Below, in pieces: positions 43,115-52,968 of a stretch of DNA of 64,000 nt (position 1 is the first letter of the stretch; each line of letters starts with the position of its first letter). Source of the stretch: DASSUW01 sp963774155 (GTDB lineage: Bacteria; Actinomycetota; Thermoleophilia; Solirubrobacterales; Solirubrobacteraceae); contig CAVZDW010000002.1 of the NCBI GenBank assembly GCA_963774155.1, positions 1-64,000 of the forward strand. Reading direction: 5' to 3'. The notes below the pieces were generated by a model. The model had not been told where the DNA came from, made no database searches, and saw only the letters and a program-made list of their open reading frames with translations. The translations under genes and the position numbers were made by a program.

Positions 43115-44181
43115 CCCGTCTCCTCATGCTCGGTCCGGTGAACCACCCGCACGTGGAGCACCTCGCGCTGGCCATGCACGAGCGCGGGCTGGAGGTGACG
43201 GTGGCGGGGGCGGTCGAGCCCGAGCTGCCCGCGACGGTGCTCACGGACGCCGGCATCGCGCACGTCGCCGCTCCGGCGATCCCGCGCGGCACGCCGCGGG
43301 GCATCGCCGCGCACGTCCGCTGGATCCGGCAGCTCGACCGCGAGCTGCGGCCCGACGTCGTCCACGCCCACTGGCTGTGCGGGTATGCGGCGCTCGCCGC
43401 CGTGGCCGGGGTGTCGCCGCTCGTGGCGATGGCCTGGGGCTCGGACGTCCTGCGGGCGCGGCGCGTCCAGGCGGCGGCGAACCGGATCGCCGTCCGGCGC
43501 GCCGGACTGGCGATGGCCGACTCGCAGGCGCTGCTCGACCGCCTGGTCGCGCTCGGCGCGCGCCGCGAGGCCACCGTGCTCCTCAACTGGGGCGTCGACC
43601 TGGCCGCGTTCGCGCCGGCCAACGGCACGCGCGCGGCGATCCGCGCGCAGCTCGGCCTCGGCCCGGGCCCGGTCGTCCTCAGCCCGCGGTCGCTCACCGC
43701 CGTCTACAACCCGGCCGTGGTCCGCTCCGCGTTCGACCTCGTGGCCGCTGCGCGGCCGGACGCGCAGCTCGTGCTCAAGCACATGGGCGTCAGCGCGCCA
43801 CCGCCGGCCGAGAACGGGATCCGCGTCATCGGGCACGTGCCGTACGCGTCGATGGCGTGGTACTACCAGGCGGCAGACGTCTGCCTGTCGATCCCGTCCT
43901 CGGACAGCTCGCCGCGGTCGGTCTGGGAGGCGATGGCCTGCGGCTGTCCCGTGGTGGTATCGGATCTCCCCTGGGTCCGCGAGCTGATCGTGCCGGAGCG
44001 CGACGCGCTCGTCGTGCCGATCGAGGCGAGCGCGGTGGCCGCCGCCGTGCTCCGGGTGCTCGGCGATCCGGCGCTCGCCCAGCGGCTGAGCGGCAGCGGT
44101 CGCGTGCTCACCGAGCGCCACCGCGACCGCGCGATCGAGATGGACCGGCTCGCCGACGTCTACCGGAGGCTCGCGGCATGA
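43111..44181 (+). CDS. glycosyltransferase family 4
   Basis: A 356-residue GT-B enzyme. The N-terminal domain has LLMLGPVNHPHVEHLALAMH and PDVVHAHWLCGYAALAAVAG. The C-terminal donor domain has VVLSPRSLTAVYNPAVV, IGHVPYASMAWYYQAADVCL and SSDSSPRSVWEAMACGCPVV, with the E-x7-E-like retaining motif altered to S/E. It is cytoplasmic. Start and stop overlap the adjacent genes by 4 bp, so this run (41427-45365) is one operon. Confidence 0.88.
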   Translation: MTRLLMLGPVNHPHVEHLALAMHERGLEVTVAGAVEPELPATVLTDAGIAHVAAPAIPRGTPRGIAAHVRWIRQLDRELRPDVVHAHWLCGYAALAAVAGVSPLVAMAWGSDVLRARRVQAAANRIAVRRAGLAMADSQALLDRLVALGARREATVLLNWGVDLAAFAPANGTRAAIRAQLGLGPGPVVLSPRSLTAVYNPAVVRSAFDLVAAARPDAQLVLKHMGVSAPPPAENGIRVIGHVPYASMAWYYQAADVCLSIPSSDSSPRSVWEAMACGCPVVVSDLPWVRELIVPERDALVVPIEASAVAAAVLRVLGDPALAQRLSGSGRVLTERHRDRAIEMDRLADVYRRLAA

Positions 44182-45365
44182 CCCCCACGGTGACCACGAT
44201 CACCGACGAGGCCGGCTTCGCCGCCCTCGCCGGCGAATGGGACGCGCTGGTGCGGGCCATGCCCCGCCCGAGCCCGTTCCTGCTCCACGGCTGGCTGCTC
44301 GCGTGGTGGCGATATCACGGCCGTGGACGGCGATTGGCGGTCCATGTCGCCCGCGAGGACGGGCGCCTGACCGGAGCGCTGCCGCTGTTCGTGGAGCGCC
44401 GGCTGGGTCTGCGCGTCGCGCGCTTCCTCGGCCGCGACGCCGCCGCCCTCGCCGACGTCCTGCTCGCCGCGGGCGCCGATCCCTCGACGGCCAGCCGGCT
44501 CGTCGACCGGGCGAGGGCCTCGGGCGCCGATCTCGCCGACCTCTTCGGGCTGACGCGGGACGGCCGCCTGGCCGCGGCCGCCGGCGATGCCCTGCTCCTC
44601 GTGCCCCGCGCCGAGGCGCCCGTGCTCGACCTCGACCAGGACTGGGATGCGCTCTACCGGTCCCGCACCTCGTCGAAGCGCCGCAACCTCCATCGCCGGC
44701 GGCGCCGCCAGCTCGAGCAGCTGGGCACCGTCAGCTTCGAGGTCGTGCGCGACCCGGACGGGCTGGCGGACGCGGTCGAGGAGGCGTTCCGGCTGCACGC
44801 GGCGCGCTGGCAGGACCGGCCCGAGGCGTCGGGCTTCGCGTCGCCGACCGGCCGGGCCTTCCACCGCGCCGCGCTGCAGGCGCTCGCACCGCTCGGCGTG
44901 CCGCGGATCGCGCTGCTGAAGGTCGGCGGCCGCGCCGTGGCCTGCAACTACCACTTCCTGCTCGAGGACTGCCTGTACTTCCACGAGCTCGCCTTCGACC
45001 CGGCGATCGCCCGCTGGTCGCCCGGGCAGGTCACGACGCTCGCCGTCCTCGAGGCCGCCGCCGCCGAGCGCGCGCGGCGGGTCGAGTTCCTCGGCGGCGC
45101 GGAGCGCTACAAGCTCGAGCTCGCCGACCGGCTGGAGCCGCTCTTCCAGGGCATCGGCCTGGCGGCCACGCCCCAGGGCCGCGCGGCGGTGGCGGCGCGT
45201 GCCGCCTCGGTGCGCGGCCGCCAACGGCTCAAGCACACCCCCGTCCGGCGGCTCTACTACGACGGTCTCGCGCCGGCCCGGCGCGTCGCGCGGCTGGCGA
45301 GCAGCTCGAGGTCGGCGCGGCGCGGCACGAGCGCGGCCGGCCGCAGCCCCGTTCGCACGCCGTAG
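44178..45365 (+). CDS. FemAB/CelD-like GNAT acyltransferase
   Basis: A 395-residue protein with two GNAT-like halves. The N-terminal part reads FAALAGEWDALVRAMPRPSP and FLLHGWLLAWWRYHG. The C-terminal Acetyltransf_6 domain has RSRTSSKRRNLHRRRRRQLE, ARWQDRPEASGFA, RIALLKVGGRAVACNYHFLL and WSPGQVTTLAVLEAAAAERA. Such enzymes acylate polysaccharide or peptidoglycan building blocks. The 3' end overlaps the convergent flippase gene by 109 bp, which is unusual. A second member of this family is at 49223-50278. Confidence 0.82.
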   Translation: MTPTVTTITDEAGFAALAGEWDALVRAMPRPSPFLLHGWLLAWWRYHGRGRRLAVHVAREDGRLTGALPLFVERRLGLRVARFLGRDAAALADVLLAAGADPSTASRLVDRARASGADLADLFGLTRDGRLAAAAGDALLLVPRAEAPVLDLDQDWDALYRSRTSSKRRNLHRRRRRQLEQLGTVSFEVVRDPDGLADAVEEAFRLHAARWQDRPEASGFASPTGRAFHRAALQALAPLGVPRIALLKVGGRAVACNYHFLLEDCLYFHELAFDPAIARWSPGQVTTLAVLEAAAAERARRVEFLGGAERYKLELADRLEPLFQGIGLAATPQGRAAVAARAASVRGRQRLKHTPVRRLYYDGLAPARRVARLASSSRSARRGTSAAGRSPVRTP

Positions 45366-46580
45366 GCGACGGACGCCGCGGCGCCACCGCTCAGCAGCGC
45401 GGCGCTCGCCGCCACCGCGGCCCCGGTCGCGCCGTGGCCCGGGATCAGCACGATGTCGAGCGTCACGCCGACGACGAGCGCGACGCGCCGGACCGAGCGA
45501 GGAGAGCAGCGGCGCGCCGGAGGCGAGCAGCGCGTTCGAGAAGACCGCGCTGGCCGCGAAGCCGAGGGCGCTGGGCAGCAGCCAGAGGAACGGCTCGGTC
45601 GCCCCGGCGTACTTCTGGCCGAAGACGAGTGGGATCAGGGTCGGCCCCAGCGCCGCGGCCACGGCGACGGCCGCCAGGGTCACGAGCGTCGTCGCGCGGA
45701 ACACCCGCAGGGTGCGCTCGACGCCGGCCGCGCCGCCGCTCACCGCCACCACCGGCAGCAGGGCGGTGGCGACCGCCGACGGCAGGTAGAAGAGGACCTC
45801 CGAGGCGTTGACGGCGACCGCGTACGTCCCGAGCGCCGCCTGCGTGGCGATCAGGCCCATCAGGACCTGGTCGACACGGGCGTTGAGCAGGTGGGCCATA
45901 CCACCGAGCCAGGCGCGCAGGCCGAAGGCCGTCGTCTCGCGGGCCAGCGCGAGGTCCGGCCGGCCGAAGCCGATGCCGCGTGCCGCCGCGGCGCAGAAGA
46001 GGAGGGCGGGAACGGCCTGGGCCGCGACCCACGCCAGCGCCGCGCGCTCGACCGTCAGCCCCCAGCCGAGCCACACGAGCCCGACCAGCGCCCCGTAGAC
46101 CCAGGGGCCGGTCGCGACGACCAGCGCGTACGCGCGGAAGCGGCGACACCCCTGCAGGAACGCCGCGCCGGCGAGCGCGACGGACCCGACCAGCCCGCCG
46201 GCCGCGATGGCCGCGAGCCCGACAGTGCCCACGCCCTCCGGCGCCGCCCCGGGGACGAGGATCAGCACCAGGCAGGCGATACCACCGCCGACCACGGCCC
46301 CGCACGCGCTGACCGCGACGACGTTCGTCAGCAGGCGCGGCCGCTGCGGGAGCCGCTGGGCGGCGAAGACCTTGGTCGCGTCCGCGGCGCCCACGCTGGC
46401 CAGGCACGAGATGACGAGCGCGCTGACGGTGATGAACGCGACCGCGCCGCGCTGCTCGGGAGCCAGCCCGCGGGCGAGCACGAGCACCGAGACGAAGTAG
46501 CCCGCGTTGCCGACGATCTGCGCGCCGAGCACGTTGAGCGAGTTGCCCAGCATCCCCCGGGGGGCGTCGGTGTCGCTCAC
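45257..46580 (-). CDS. polysaccharide flippase (Wzx/MATE-like), one frameshift
   Basis: From GTG 46580 the protein has about 12-14 membrane segments, for example LNVLGAQIVGNAGYFVSVLV, ACGAVVGGGIACLVLILVPG and GTYAVAVNASEVLFYLPSAV. At about 45490 the frame must skip one base to go from LLSSLG to VRRVALVVGVTLDIVLIPGH. The last two helices and a stop at 45257 follow. The joined length is about 440 residues, normal for Wzx. It exports lipid-linked repeat units. Its start overlaps the stop of the beta-helix gene (GTGA), linking it to the minus-strand group up to 50278. Confidence 0.82.
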
Positions 46581-48156
46581 CGACCGCTGCACCGCTGCAC
46601 GCTCTCGTTCGCGTCGAGCTGGTTGCGCAGCGAGTGGGCCGCACGGCCGTCGTCGTGGTGCGCGCTCCGCTGCGTCACGACCTCCTCCTCGCCGCGGGCG
46701 CACGCGCGGTTGCCGACGACGAGGTTGTCGGAGGCGCCCTGCAGCACCACCGCGCGGCCCGTCCCGCCGACGATGAGGTTGCCGGCGATCAGGTTGCGAT
46801 CGCCGGCGACGTCCACGAAGAGCCCGGTCTCGCGCGGCCGCACGATCCGGTTGCCCTCGAACGTGTTGCCGCTCGAGCCCGCGTCGTCGTAGCGCCACTC
46901 GACGTTGATCCCGGTCGCCACGTCCACGATCTCGTTGCGCGCGATCACCGAGCTCGTCGTCTCGTGCTCGAGGTAGATGCCGACGCCGGTGCGGGCGACG
47001 TGGTTGCCGACGACGGCCACGCGCCGGGACGAGCCGACCGTCTGGATCCCGTCCCATCCCGTGTCGCTGATGCGGTTGCCGATGATCGCCGCCGCGACGC
47101 CGCCCGACCAGATGCCGCCCTCGTGCGTGCCGCTGTCCGCCGCCGGGTCGTCGATGGCGCTGATGCGGTTGTCGAGCGCGAGCGAGTCCAGGGCCGCGCG
47201 CGGCCGGTCGTAGGCGCGCTGGGCGAAGTTGATCCCGTGGCTGCGGAAGCCGGTGATGCGCGTGCGGATGACGCTGGTATCACGAGACTCGTCGCTGCCG
47301 AGCGCGAAGACGCCCGCGCCGCTCGCGCCGCCCCGCCGTCGATCGTCGAGTCCTGGATGGACACGTCCACGTGGCGGCCCCAGATCTCCACGCCCGTCCG
47401 GCGGATGCCGGCGATCCGGACCCGCTGGATGCGGACGTCGCGCGAGCCGTTCGCCACGCCGATGGCCCGGTCGCTCCGGCCGCCGCCGTCGATCGACAGG
47501 TCCGAGATGCGGACGCCGTGGCCGCGGGCCGTGATCAGCGACCACCCGGCGCCGGCCGCGACCAGCTCGGTCTTCGGGCCGGAACCGATCAGCCGCGCCC
47601 CGCTCCCGAGCTCGAGGTGCGAGAGGACGTAGCGGCCCGGGGCGAGGCGCACCGACGCGCCGCCGCGGGCGAGCGCGGCGAGCGCGCCATCCAGGCCACG
47701 CGACGGCGACGCCTCGAGGAACGCCCCGGAGCCGCCGGAGACGCTGACCGGCACCGCATGGCCGGTCGTTCTGGCGCCGAGCCGGTCGACGGCCGCGATG
47801 CGGAGCCGATGGCGCCCCGGCGGCAGCAGGCCGCCGTCGACGTCGAGGGTGTACGGCGGCGTGGCGTCGGTCCCGAGCGGCTCGTTGTCGAGCAGGAAGG
47901 TGACGGCGGCGAGCTCCGCGCCGCGCCCCTGCGCGCGAGCCCGCAGGACGGCCGGACCGCTGAGGTTCCGCGGCCCGACGTAGGCCACGCGCGGCGCGCG
48001 CGAGACCGTGGCCGGCATCGGCACGCCGGCCGCCGTGGCGCCGGGCGCCCCGTCGGCTGCCGACCAGCCGCCGCGCTGCGCGTCGACCGCCAGCCCGAGC
48101 AGCGCGGCGCAGCAGACGAGGAGGGCGAGGGCGACCCACCCGGCCGGCCTGGTCAC
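46577..48156 (-). CDS. secreted/anchored right-handed beta-helix protein, one frameshift
   Basis: GTG 48156 is followed by a hydrophobic anchor or signal, WVALALLVCCAALLGLAVDA. Next is an Ig-like segment (VTFLLDNEPLGTDATPPYTL) and then many PbH1-type repeats: GVRISDLSIDGGGRSDRAIG, GVEIWGRHVDVSIQDSTIDG, GNRISDTGWDGIQTV, NLIAGNLIVGG. Around 47335 the frame changes by the opposite polarity (one base missing, in a G run). Parallel beta-helices of this sort are often polysaccharide lyases, epimerases or surface proteins; no catalytic set is obvious. It is coupled by GTGA overlaps to the genes on both sides. Confidence 0.8.
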
Positions 48157-49226
48157 GCGTGCCTCGCCTCGGTCGCGATGCTGTCGAGGTCCCGGCGCCT
48201 GAGCTCCTGGTGGACCGGCAACCCGATCAGCGTGCGCCGCAGCGCGGCGGCGCGCGGAAACCGTTCCGGCTCGAGCGACGGATGCGGTACCGACCACAGG
48301 TCGAGCGCACGGATGCCCGCCGCCCGCAGCCGCCGCAGCGCAGCGGGCTTGTCGTGCGCCTCGATCGGCAGCACGAGCGGTGCGGCGCCGGGCGCGAGCA
48401 CGTCGAACGGGGCGGGCACGCGGTCACCGAGCCGGTCGAGCAGCAGCGCGTAGTGGGCGCGCCGCTGTTCCACGGCGCCCGGGTCGATGACCCGTCGCAG
48501 GGCCAGGACGGTGGCCGCCGAGGCGGGCCTCGGCGTGCCGAGCGCGAAGTCCTTCGCCGGGTCGTACGGCCGCCCGGGCCGCAGGCGGGTCGCAAGGCGC
48601 CCGACCGGCGCCGACCGCCCGGCCACCCACGCCGCGTGCTCGAGCGCCAGCCCGAGCACCGCCCCCTCGCGCCGGGCCGCGGGCGGCTCGGTGGCGGCGC
48701 GGCAGACCAGCGCGCCGCCGTCCGGCAGCCCGAAGCCCTTGTAGAGCGAGAAGATCGCGAGGTCGCCGAAGGCCCCGGCGGGGCGCCCGCCGGTCCGGGC
48801 GAGCCAGGCCTGGGCCGCGTCCTCCACCAGGCTCAGGCCGCGTTCGTCGCACCACCGCCGCCAGCGTCCGGCGTCCTGCGGGAAGCCGAGATGGTGGACG
48901 AGGTGCAGCGCGCGGGTGCGCGGGCCGATGAGCCGCTCGAGCTCGGCCGGGTGCGGCTCCAGGCCGGGCCCGGCGTCGTAGAACACGCAGTCGGCCCCCG
49001 TGCGCTCGATCGCCGCGATCTCGGAGCCGTGGTGGTAGGCGGGCGCGAGCACCTGGTCGCCGCGCCCGATCCCGAGCGCGGCGAGCCCGTGCCAGAGCCC
49101 GTGCCGCCCGCGCGCGAAGAGACGGCAGCCCTCGTCGCCGAGCGGGAACGGGACGCTGCCGCGCCGGCGGGTCAGCCAGGCTCGCGGATCGAGCGGTGGA
49201 TAGGCCATCAGCACCGGCCCCGTCAT
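48153..49226 (-). CDS. DegT/DnrJ/EryC1-like PLP aminotransferase
   Basis: A 357-residue fold-type I PLP enzyme of the nucleotide-sugar aminotransferase family. Residues: HGLWHGLAALGIGRGDQVLA, APAYHHGSEIAAIERTGADC, SLVEDAAQAWLARTGGRPAG (Asp and Ala of the cofactor pocket) and LAIFSLYKGFGLPDGGAL with the Schiff-base Lys. It would put an amino group on a sugar in this locus, creating a site for acylation. ATG 49226 overlaps the acyltransferase stop. Confidence 0.85.
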   Translation of the reverse strand: MTGPVLMAYPPLDPRAWLTRRRGSVPFPLGDEGCRLFARGRHGLWHGLAALGIGRGDQVLAPAYHHGSEIAAIERTGADCVFYDAGPGLEPHPAELERLIGPRTRALHLVHHLGFPQDAGRWRRWCDERGLSLVEDAAQAWLARTGGRPAGAFGDLAIFSLYKGFGLPDGGALVCRAATEPPAARREGAVLGLALEHAAWVAGRSAPVGRLATRLRPGRPYDPAKDFALGTPRPASAATVLALRRVIDPGAVEQRRAHYALLLDRLGDRVPAPFDVLAPGAAPLVLPIEAHDKPAALRRLRAAGIRALDLWSVPHPSLEPERFPRAAALRRTLIGLPVHQELRRRDLDSIATEARHA

Positions 49227-50278
49227 CGCAGCCGCGCGACCGCGCGCCGGGCGAGCGGCCTGCCGTAGCGCAGGTAGGCGGTCTGGGCGGCACGTTCGGC
49301 GGCTCCGAGCGGCGTCTGCACGAAGCTGCGCACGAGCAGCCGCTCGTGCACGTCGCTGGTCCACTCGCGCTTCCAGGGCTCCTCGGCGCCGAGCAGCTCC
49401 ATCCGGGTCCCGCCGGTCGCGGCAGCCTCGGCGAGCAGCGCGCGCATCAGCAGCTTCCCCGGAGCGAAGCGCCGCAGGTTGCGGTCATAGCCGCCCTTGA
49501 CGATGTAGAAGGCGGCGTCGTCGCGGAGGGCGAACACGAAGGCCACCGCGCGCCCGTCGACGCGCAGGAAGCAGAGGCGGAGCAGACCGGCGGCGGCCGC
49601 CCATCGCGCCACCGCGGTGTAGAAGCCGCGGGTGACGGGACTCGAGGCGATCGCCGTGCCGCGATCGGCCTTCCAGCCGGACGCCTCGAGGCCGAAGCCC
49701 TCCGCGAGGTGGTCTTCGAGGCGTCGGCGGCCGTCGCGGAGGTCGACGGCGACGTGCCCTCGCTCCGAGAGCCGCCGGTGCAGGCGGCGCAGGTTGCGCG
49801 CCACCTTGCCGTCGAGCCGCCGGTCGACGTCCTCGCCCGCGGCCAGGGTCAGGTACGGCGATCGCTGGACCGTCGTGCACAGGACCCCGTGACGCGCGAG
49901 TGCGGCCGCGCGGCGCAGGTCGCCGAGCGTCGGGTCCGCGGCGTCGAGGTAGTCGAGCCGGACGCGCCGCGGCGCGAGCCCATAGAGGGCCGCGACGAGC
50001 TCGCCGCGCGCCGCCGCGTCCTCGGCGAGCAGCGCGAACCCGGGCGTGTGCGCGTTCGTGGGCGACGCGAGTCCGCCTCCGCGGCGCCGGACCGGCAGGA
50101 CGCCGACCAGCCGCCCCTGCCTCCGCGCCGCGAGCACGAGGAGGCGTCCGCCGCCGAACGCGTCCTGCCACGCCTCGAGCCACCCGGGGCGGGCGAAGGG
50201 GGTCGCGGCGGTCCGGACGGCCAGCGCGTCCCAGTCGGCCGCCAGGGGCGCGATCGCGTCGTGGACGTCGACCGTCAC
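49223..50278 (-). CDS. FemAB/CelD-like GNAT acyltransferase
   Basis: A 351-residue protein from GTG 50278, related to the product of 44178-45365. It has ADWDALAVRTAATPFARPGW, KVARNLRRLHRRLSERGHVA, LRVDGRAVAFVFALRDDAAF, YDRNLRRFAPGKLLMRALLA and ELLGAEEPWKREWTSDVHER. The family transfers acyl or aminoacyl groups. Its place beside the aminotransferase suggests N-acylation of an amino sugar; this is inference. Confidence 0.82.
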   Translation of the reverse strand: MTVDVHDAIAPLAADWDALAVRTAATPFARPGWLEAWQDAFGGGRLLVLAARRQGRLVGVLPVRRRGGGLASPTNAHTPGFALLAEDAAARGELVAALYGLAPRRVRLDYLDAADPTLGDLRRAAALARHGVLCTTVQRSPYLTLAAGEDVDRRLDGKVARNLRRLHRRLSERGHVAVDLRDGRRRLEDHLAEGFGLEASGWKADRGTAIASSPVTRGFYTAVARWAAAAGLLRLCFLRVDGRAVAFVFALRDDAAFYIVKGGYDRNLRRFAPGKLLMRALLAEAAATGGTRMELLGAEEPWKREWTSDVHERLLVRSFVQTPLGAAERAAQTAYLRYGRPLARRAVARLR

Positions 50279-50321
50279 GCGCCGAGTGTTCCGCGGGCCC
50301 GTTGGATTAGGGTTGGCCGAG

Positions 50322-51177
50322 ATGGAGGAGCGCCTGACGCTCGGACCGGCGTGGGTCCAGCACGTCAAGCCGGCCCTGACGCGGGTGCGCACCGCAGCCT
50401 GGCAACGCGGCGGCCGGCCGGCCCGCCCCGGGCTGCGCATCCTCTTCTACCACCGCGTCTCCGACGATCCCGACCCGCTCGCGGTGACGCCCGGCCGCTT
50501 CGCCGCCCAGATGGACCTGCTGCGGGCGGAGGGCTACCGCGTGGTGGACGTCGCGGAGGCCGCCGGCCTGCTGCGGCGGCGGGAGCCGCTCGATCGCGTC
50601 GTCGCGCTGAGCTTCGACGACGGCTACCGCGACGTCGCGGACTCGGCGCTGCCGGCGCTCGAGCGCCACGGCTTCCGCGCGACGGTGTTCGTGGCGCCGC
50701 ACGTGGTGGACGGCACGGCGGCCTTCAGCTGGTACGCGCGCCAGCCACCGGTCCTGGGCTGGAGCGACATCGTGGCGCTCGACGGCGCGTCGCCCTTCTC
50801 GTTCGAGGCGCACACCCTCACCCACCCCAACCTCACCGCCCTCGACGACCGCGCCGCCGAGCACGAGATCGCGGGATCCAAGCTCGCGCTCGAGGCGCGG
50901 CTGGGCCGGCCGGTACGCAGCTTCTGCTATCCGGCCGGGCTCTACGGGCCGCGCGATCGCGCGCTCGTCGCGGCCGCCGGCTTCGAGTCCGCGACGACGT
51001 GCGAGCCGGGGGCCAACACGCTCGGAGTCGGACCTCCTGGCGCTGCGGCGGATCGCGATCGACTCCCGTGACCGGCTGGCGGACTTCCGCGCGAAGGTCG
51101 AGGGGGGCCACGACCGCCCCTCGGTGCTGCGCGCCGCGTACCGGCGGCTGCGCTACGGCTCGATGGCCGCGCGGTAG
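50322..51177 (+). CDS. polysaccharide deacetylase (NodB domain), one frameshift
   Basis: ATG 50322 begins a carbohydrate esterase family 4-type protein. ILFYHRVSDDPDPLAVTPGR, VALSFDDGYRDVADSALPAL (catalytic Asp and metal Asp) and EAHTLTHPNLTALDD (metal His pair) are followed by SFCYPAGLYGPRDRALVAAA. At about 51024 (CTCGGAGTC) one base must be skipped to continue ESDLLALRRIAIDSRDRLAD to the stop at 51177. The joined length is about 284 residues. It removes acetyl groups from N-acetyl sugars. The 3' end overlaps the convergent glycosyltransferase by 25 bp. Confidence 0.85.
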
Positions 51178-52289
51178 AGCTCGAGGTGCGCGTGCCGGAA
51201 CGCGTCGACGCCGAACTCCCGCTCGGCGCGGCGGCGGCCGGCGTGGCCGAGCCGTGATCGCAGCTCGGCGTCTTCGACCACGCGCCGGAGCGCGCGCCCG
51301 AGCGCGCCCGCGTCGCCCGGCGGCACGAGCAGCCCGGTGTCCCCGTCGATCACCGCCTCCCCCACCCCGCCGACCGCCGAGGCCACGACCGGCAGCCCGG
51401 CCGCCATCGCCTCGAGCACCGACATCGGCAGGCCCTCGGACTCGGAGGAGAGGACGAACGCGTCGGCCGCGGCGAGCAGCTCCGGCACGTCGTCGCGCGT
51501 GCCCAGCAGCTCGACGACATCGGCCAGTCCGCACTGCTGGATCGCGCGCTCCACGATCCCGCGGTCGGGACCGTCCCCGGCGATGCGCAGAAGTGCCGAG
51601 CCGGGGTCCAGCTCTGTCATCGCGCTGACGAGCGTGACGAAGTCCTTCGGCGCGCGCAGACGACCCACGCTGAGGAGGACGACCGGCGCGCCGGCGCGCT
51701 GCCGGGGCGCGGGCCGCGGCCCGAGCTCGATGCCGTTGTGGATCACCACGCAGCGGTCGGCGCGGCACGTGCGCGCGCGCAGCCCGGCCTCCAGCTCGCT
51801 CCGCGCGACGCAGATCGTCGTCGTGGTCAGCGGGCGCATGAGCCGGTCGGCCCAGAGGTAGACCGACGCGGCAAAGCCGCGGTGCGCCTTGAAGGCCCAG
51901 CCGTGCACCGTGAACAGGCGCACCGGCACGCGGGCGATGACGGCGGCGAGGCGCCCGAGAATTCCTGCTTTTGAGCTGTTGGCGTGCACGACGACCGGAC
52001 GCTCGCGCCGGAACAGCCGCACGAGCTCCACGAGTCCGCGCAGGTCCTGAAGCGGGCGCAGGGGCCGGCGCACGTGCTCGAGCGGCACGTACGCCGCGCC
52101 CGCACGCGCGGCGGCACCGGCGAGGAAGCCCTCGCCGTGCGCCGCGACCGTCGTCTCGAACTCCGTCGTCAGCGCCGGGAGCAGCGCGGCGACGTACGCC
52201 TGAGCGCCGCCGGTCTCGGCCAGCGTGATGAGGACGAGCACCCGCGGCCGGCTCGGCGTATCGCTCAATTCATCTGACTGCTGAACCAT
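51153..52289 (-). CDS. glycosyltransferase family 4
   Basis: A 378-residue GT-B enzyme from ATG 52289. Acceptor side: VLVLITLAETGGAQAYVAAL and VVVHANSSKAGILGRLAAVI. Donor side: VVLLSVGRLRAPKDFVTLVS, LLGTRDDVPELLAAADAFVL and SSESEGLPMSVLEAMAAGLP (the E-x7-E motif of retaining GT4), then GVGEAVIDGDTGLLVPPGD. It is divergent from the Pro-rich exported protein at 52324. The upstream region is notably AT-richer (TCTTATTTCC), consistent with a promoter. Confidence 0.9.
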   Translation of the reverse strand: MVQQSDELSDTPSRPRVLVLITLAETGGAQAYVAALLPALTTEFETTVAAHGEGFLAGAAARAGAAYVPLEHVRRPLRPLQDLRGLVELVRLFRRERPVVVHANSSKAGILGRLAAVIARVPVRLFTVHGWAFKAHRGFAASVYLWADRLMRPLTTTTICVARSELEAGLRARTCRADRCVVIHNGIELGPRPAPRQRAGAPVVLLSVGRLRAPKDFVTLVSAMTELDPGSALLRIAGDGPDRGIVERAIQQCGLADVVELLGTRDDVPELLAAADAFVLSSESEGLPMSVLEAMAAGLPVVASAVGGVGEAVIDGDTGLLVPPGDAGALGRALRRVVEDAELRSRLGHAGRRRAEREFGVDAFRHAHLELYRAAIEP

Positions 52290-52323
52290 TCTTATTTCCG
52301 CTCGGCCTTGACCAAGTTGTCGC

Positions 52324-52968
52324 GTGGGAACTAGGTTGCGCAGTGACGACGGGAGCAGATTGTCGAACGGAGCGCGTGCGAGATGGGCAAGAGGTCCCAG
52401 GCTCCTGAGCCTCGCGGTCGCGGTCGTCGTGATGATCCTTGCAGCGCCGGCGCTCGCGCTCGCCCAGGGCCCGGACCCGGCCCCGCCGTCCGGCGGCGCG
52501 CCCCGACCCGATCCCGTGCCGGGCGCACCGGAGCAGTCGGCCCCGCCGCCGGCAGCGACGCCCGCGCCGACCGCGCCGCCCCCGGCCCCGACCGTCGCGC
52601 CGGCACCAGCGCCGACCGCGACGCCGGCGCCGGTCGAGCCCGCAGCGGCCGTGACGCCGGAGCCGCGGTCCACGCCGGCTCCGGCGGACCGCCCCGCACC
52701 GGCGCGCTCGCGGGCCGAAGAATCGCCGCGCCGCGCGGAGCCCGTCGCCCGGCAGAGGCGCGCCGCGCCGACGCCGACGGCGACGCCGGCCCTGACCGAG
52801 CGCTCGGTGACGCCGGCGCCCGCCCGCCCGCGCTCGCCGCGGGCCGACGACTCCGACCGCGACCGGCTGCTCGTCGGGAGCGCGCTCGCGCTGCTCGCGG
52901 TCGTGGCGTCGACCAGCCTGCTGCTCGTCCAGGCCGCGCGCCTGGGCCGGGACATGGGGCTGCGATGA
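52324..52968 (+). CDS. exported Pro/Ala-rich protein with C-terminal membrane helix
   Basis: Up to 214 residues. A signal-like segment LLSLAVAVVVMILAAPALAL is followed by a long low-complexity region of PAP, PTP and ATPAP repeats, then a C-terminal helix LLVGSALALLAVVASTSLLL and a short basic end RLGRDMGLR. It looks like a wall-spanning, membrane-anchored protein. The start is uncertain: GTG 52324, or TTG 52360 which has GGGAG just upstream. Its stop overlaps the next ATG (ATGA), so the two proteins are made together. Confidence 0.65.
   Translation: MGTRLRSDDGSRLSNGARARWARGPRLLSLAVAVVVMILAAPALALAQGPDPAPPSGGAPRPDPVPGAPEQSAPPPAATPAPTAPPPAPTVAPAPAPTATPAPVEPAAAVTPEPRSTPAPADRPAPARSRAEESPRRAEPVARQRRAAPTPTATPALTERSVTPAPARPRSPRADDSDRDRLLVGSALALLAVVASTSLLLVQAARLGRDMGLR

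Noticed and set aside
44160..47057. A 965-codon minus-strand open frame
   Set aside because: The middle is the flippase; its ends are antisense to the acyltransferase and a wrong frame of the beta-helix gene.
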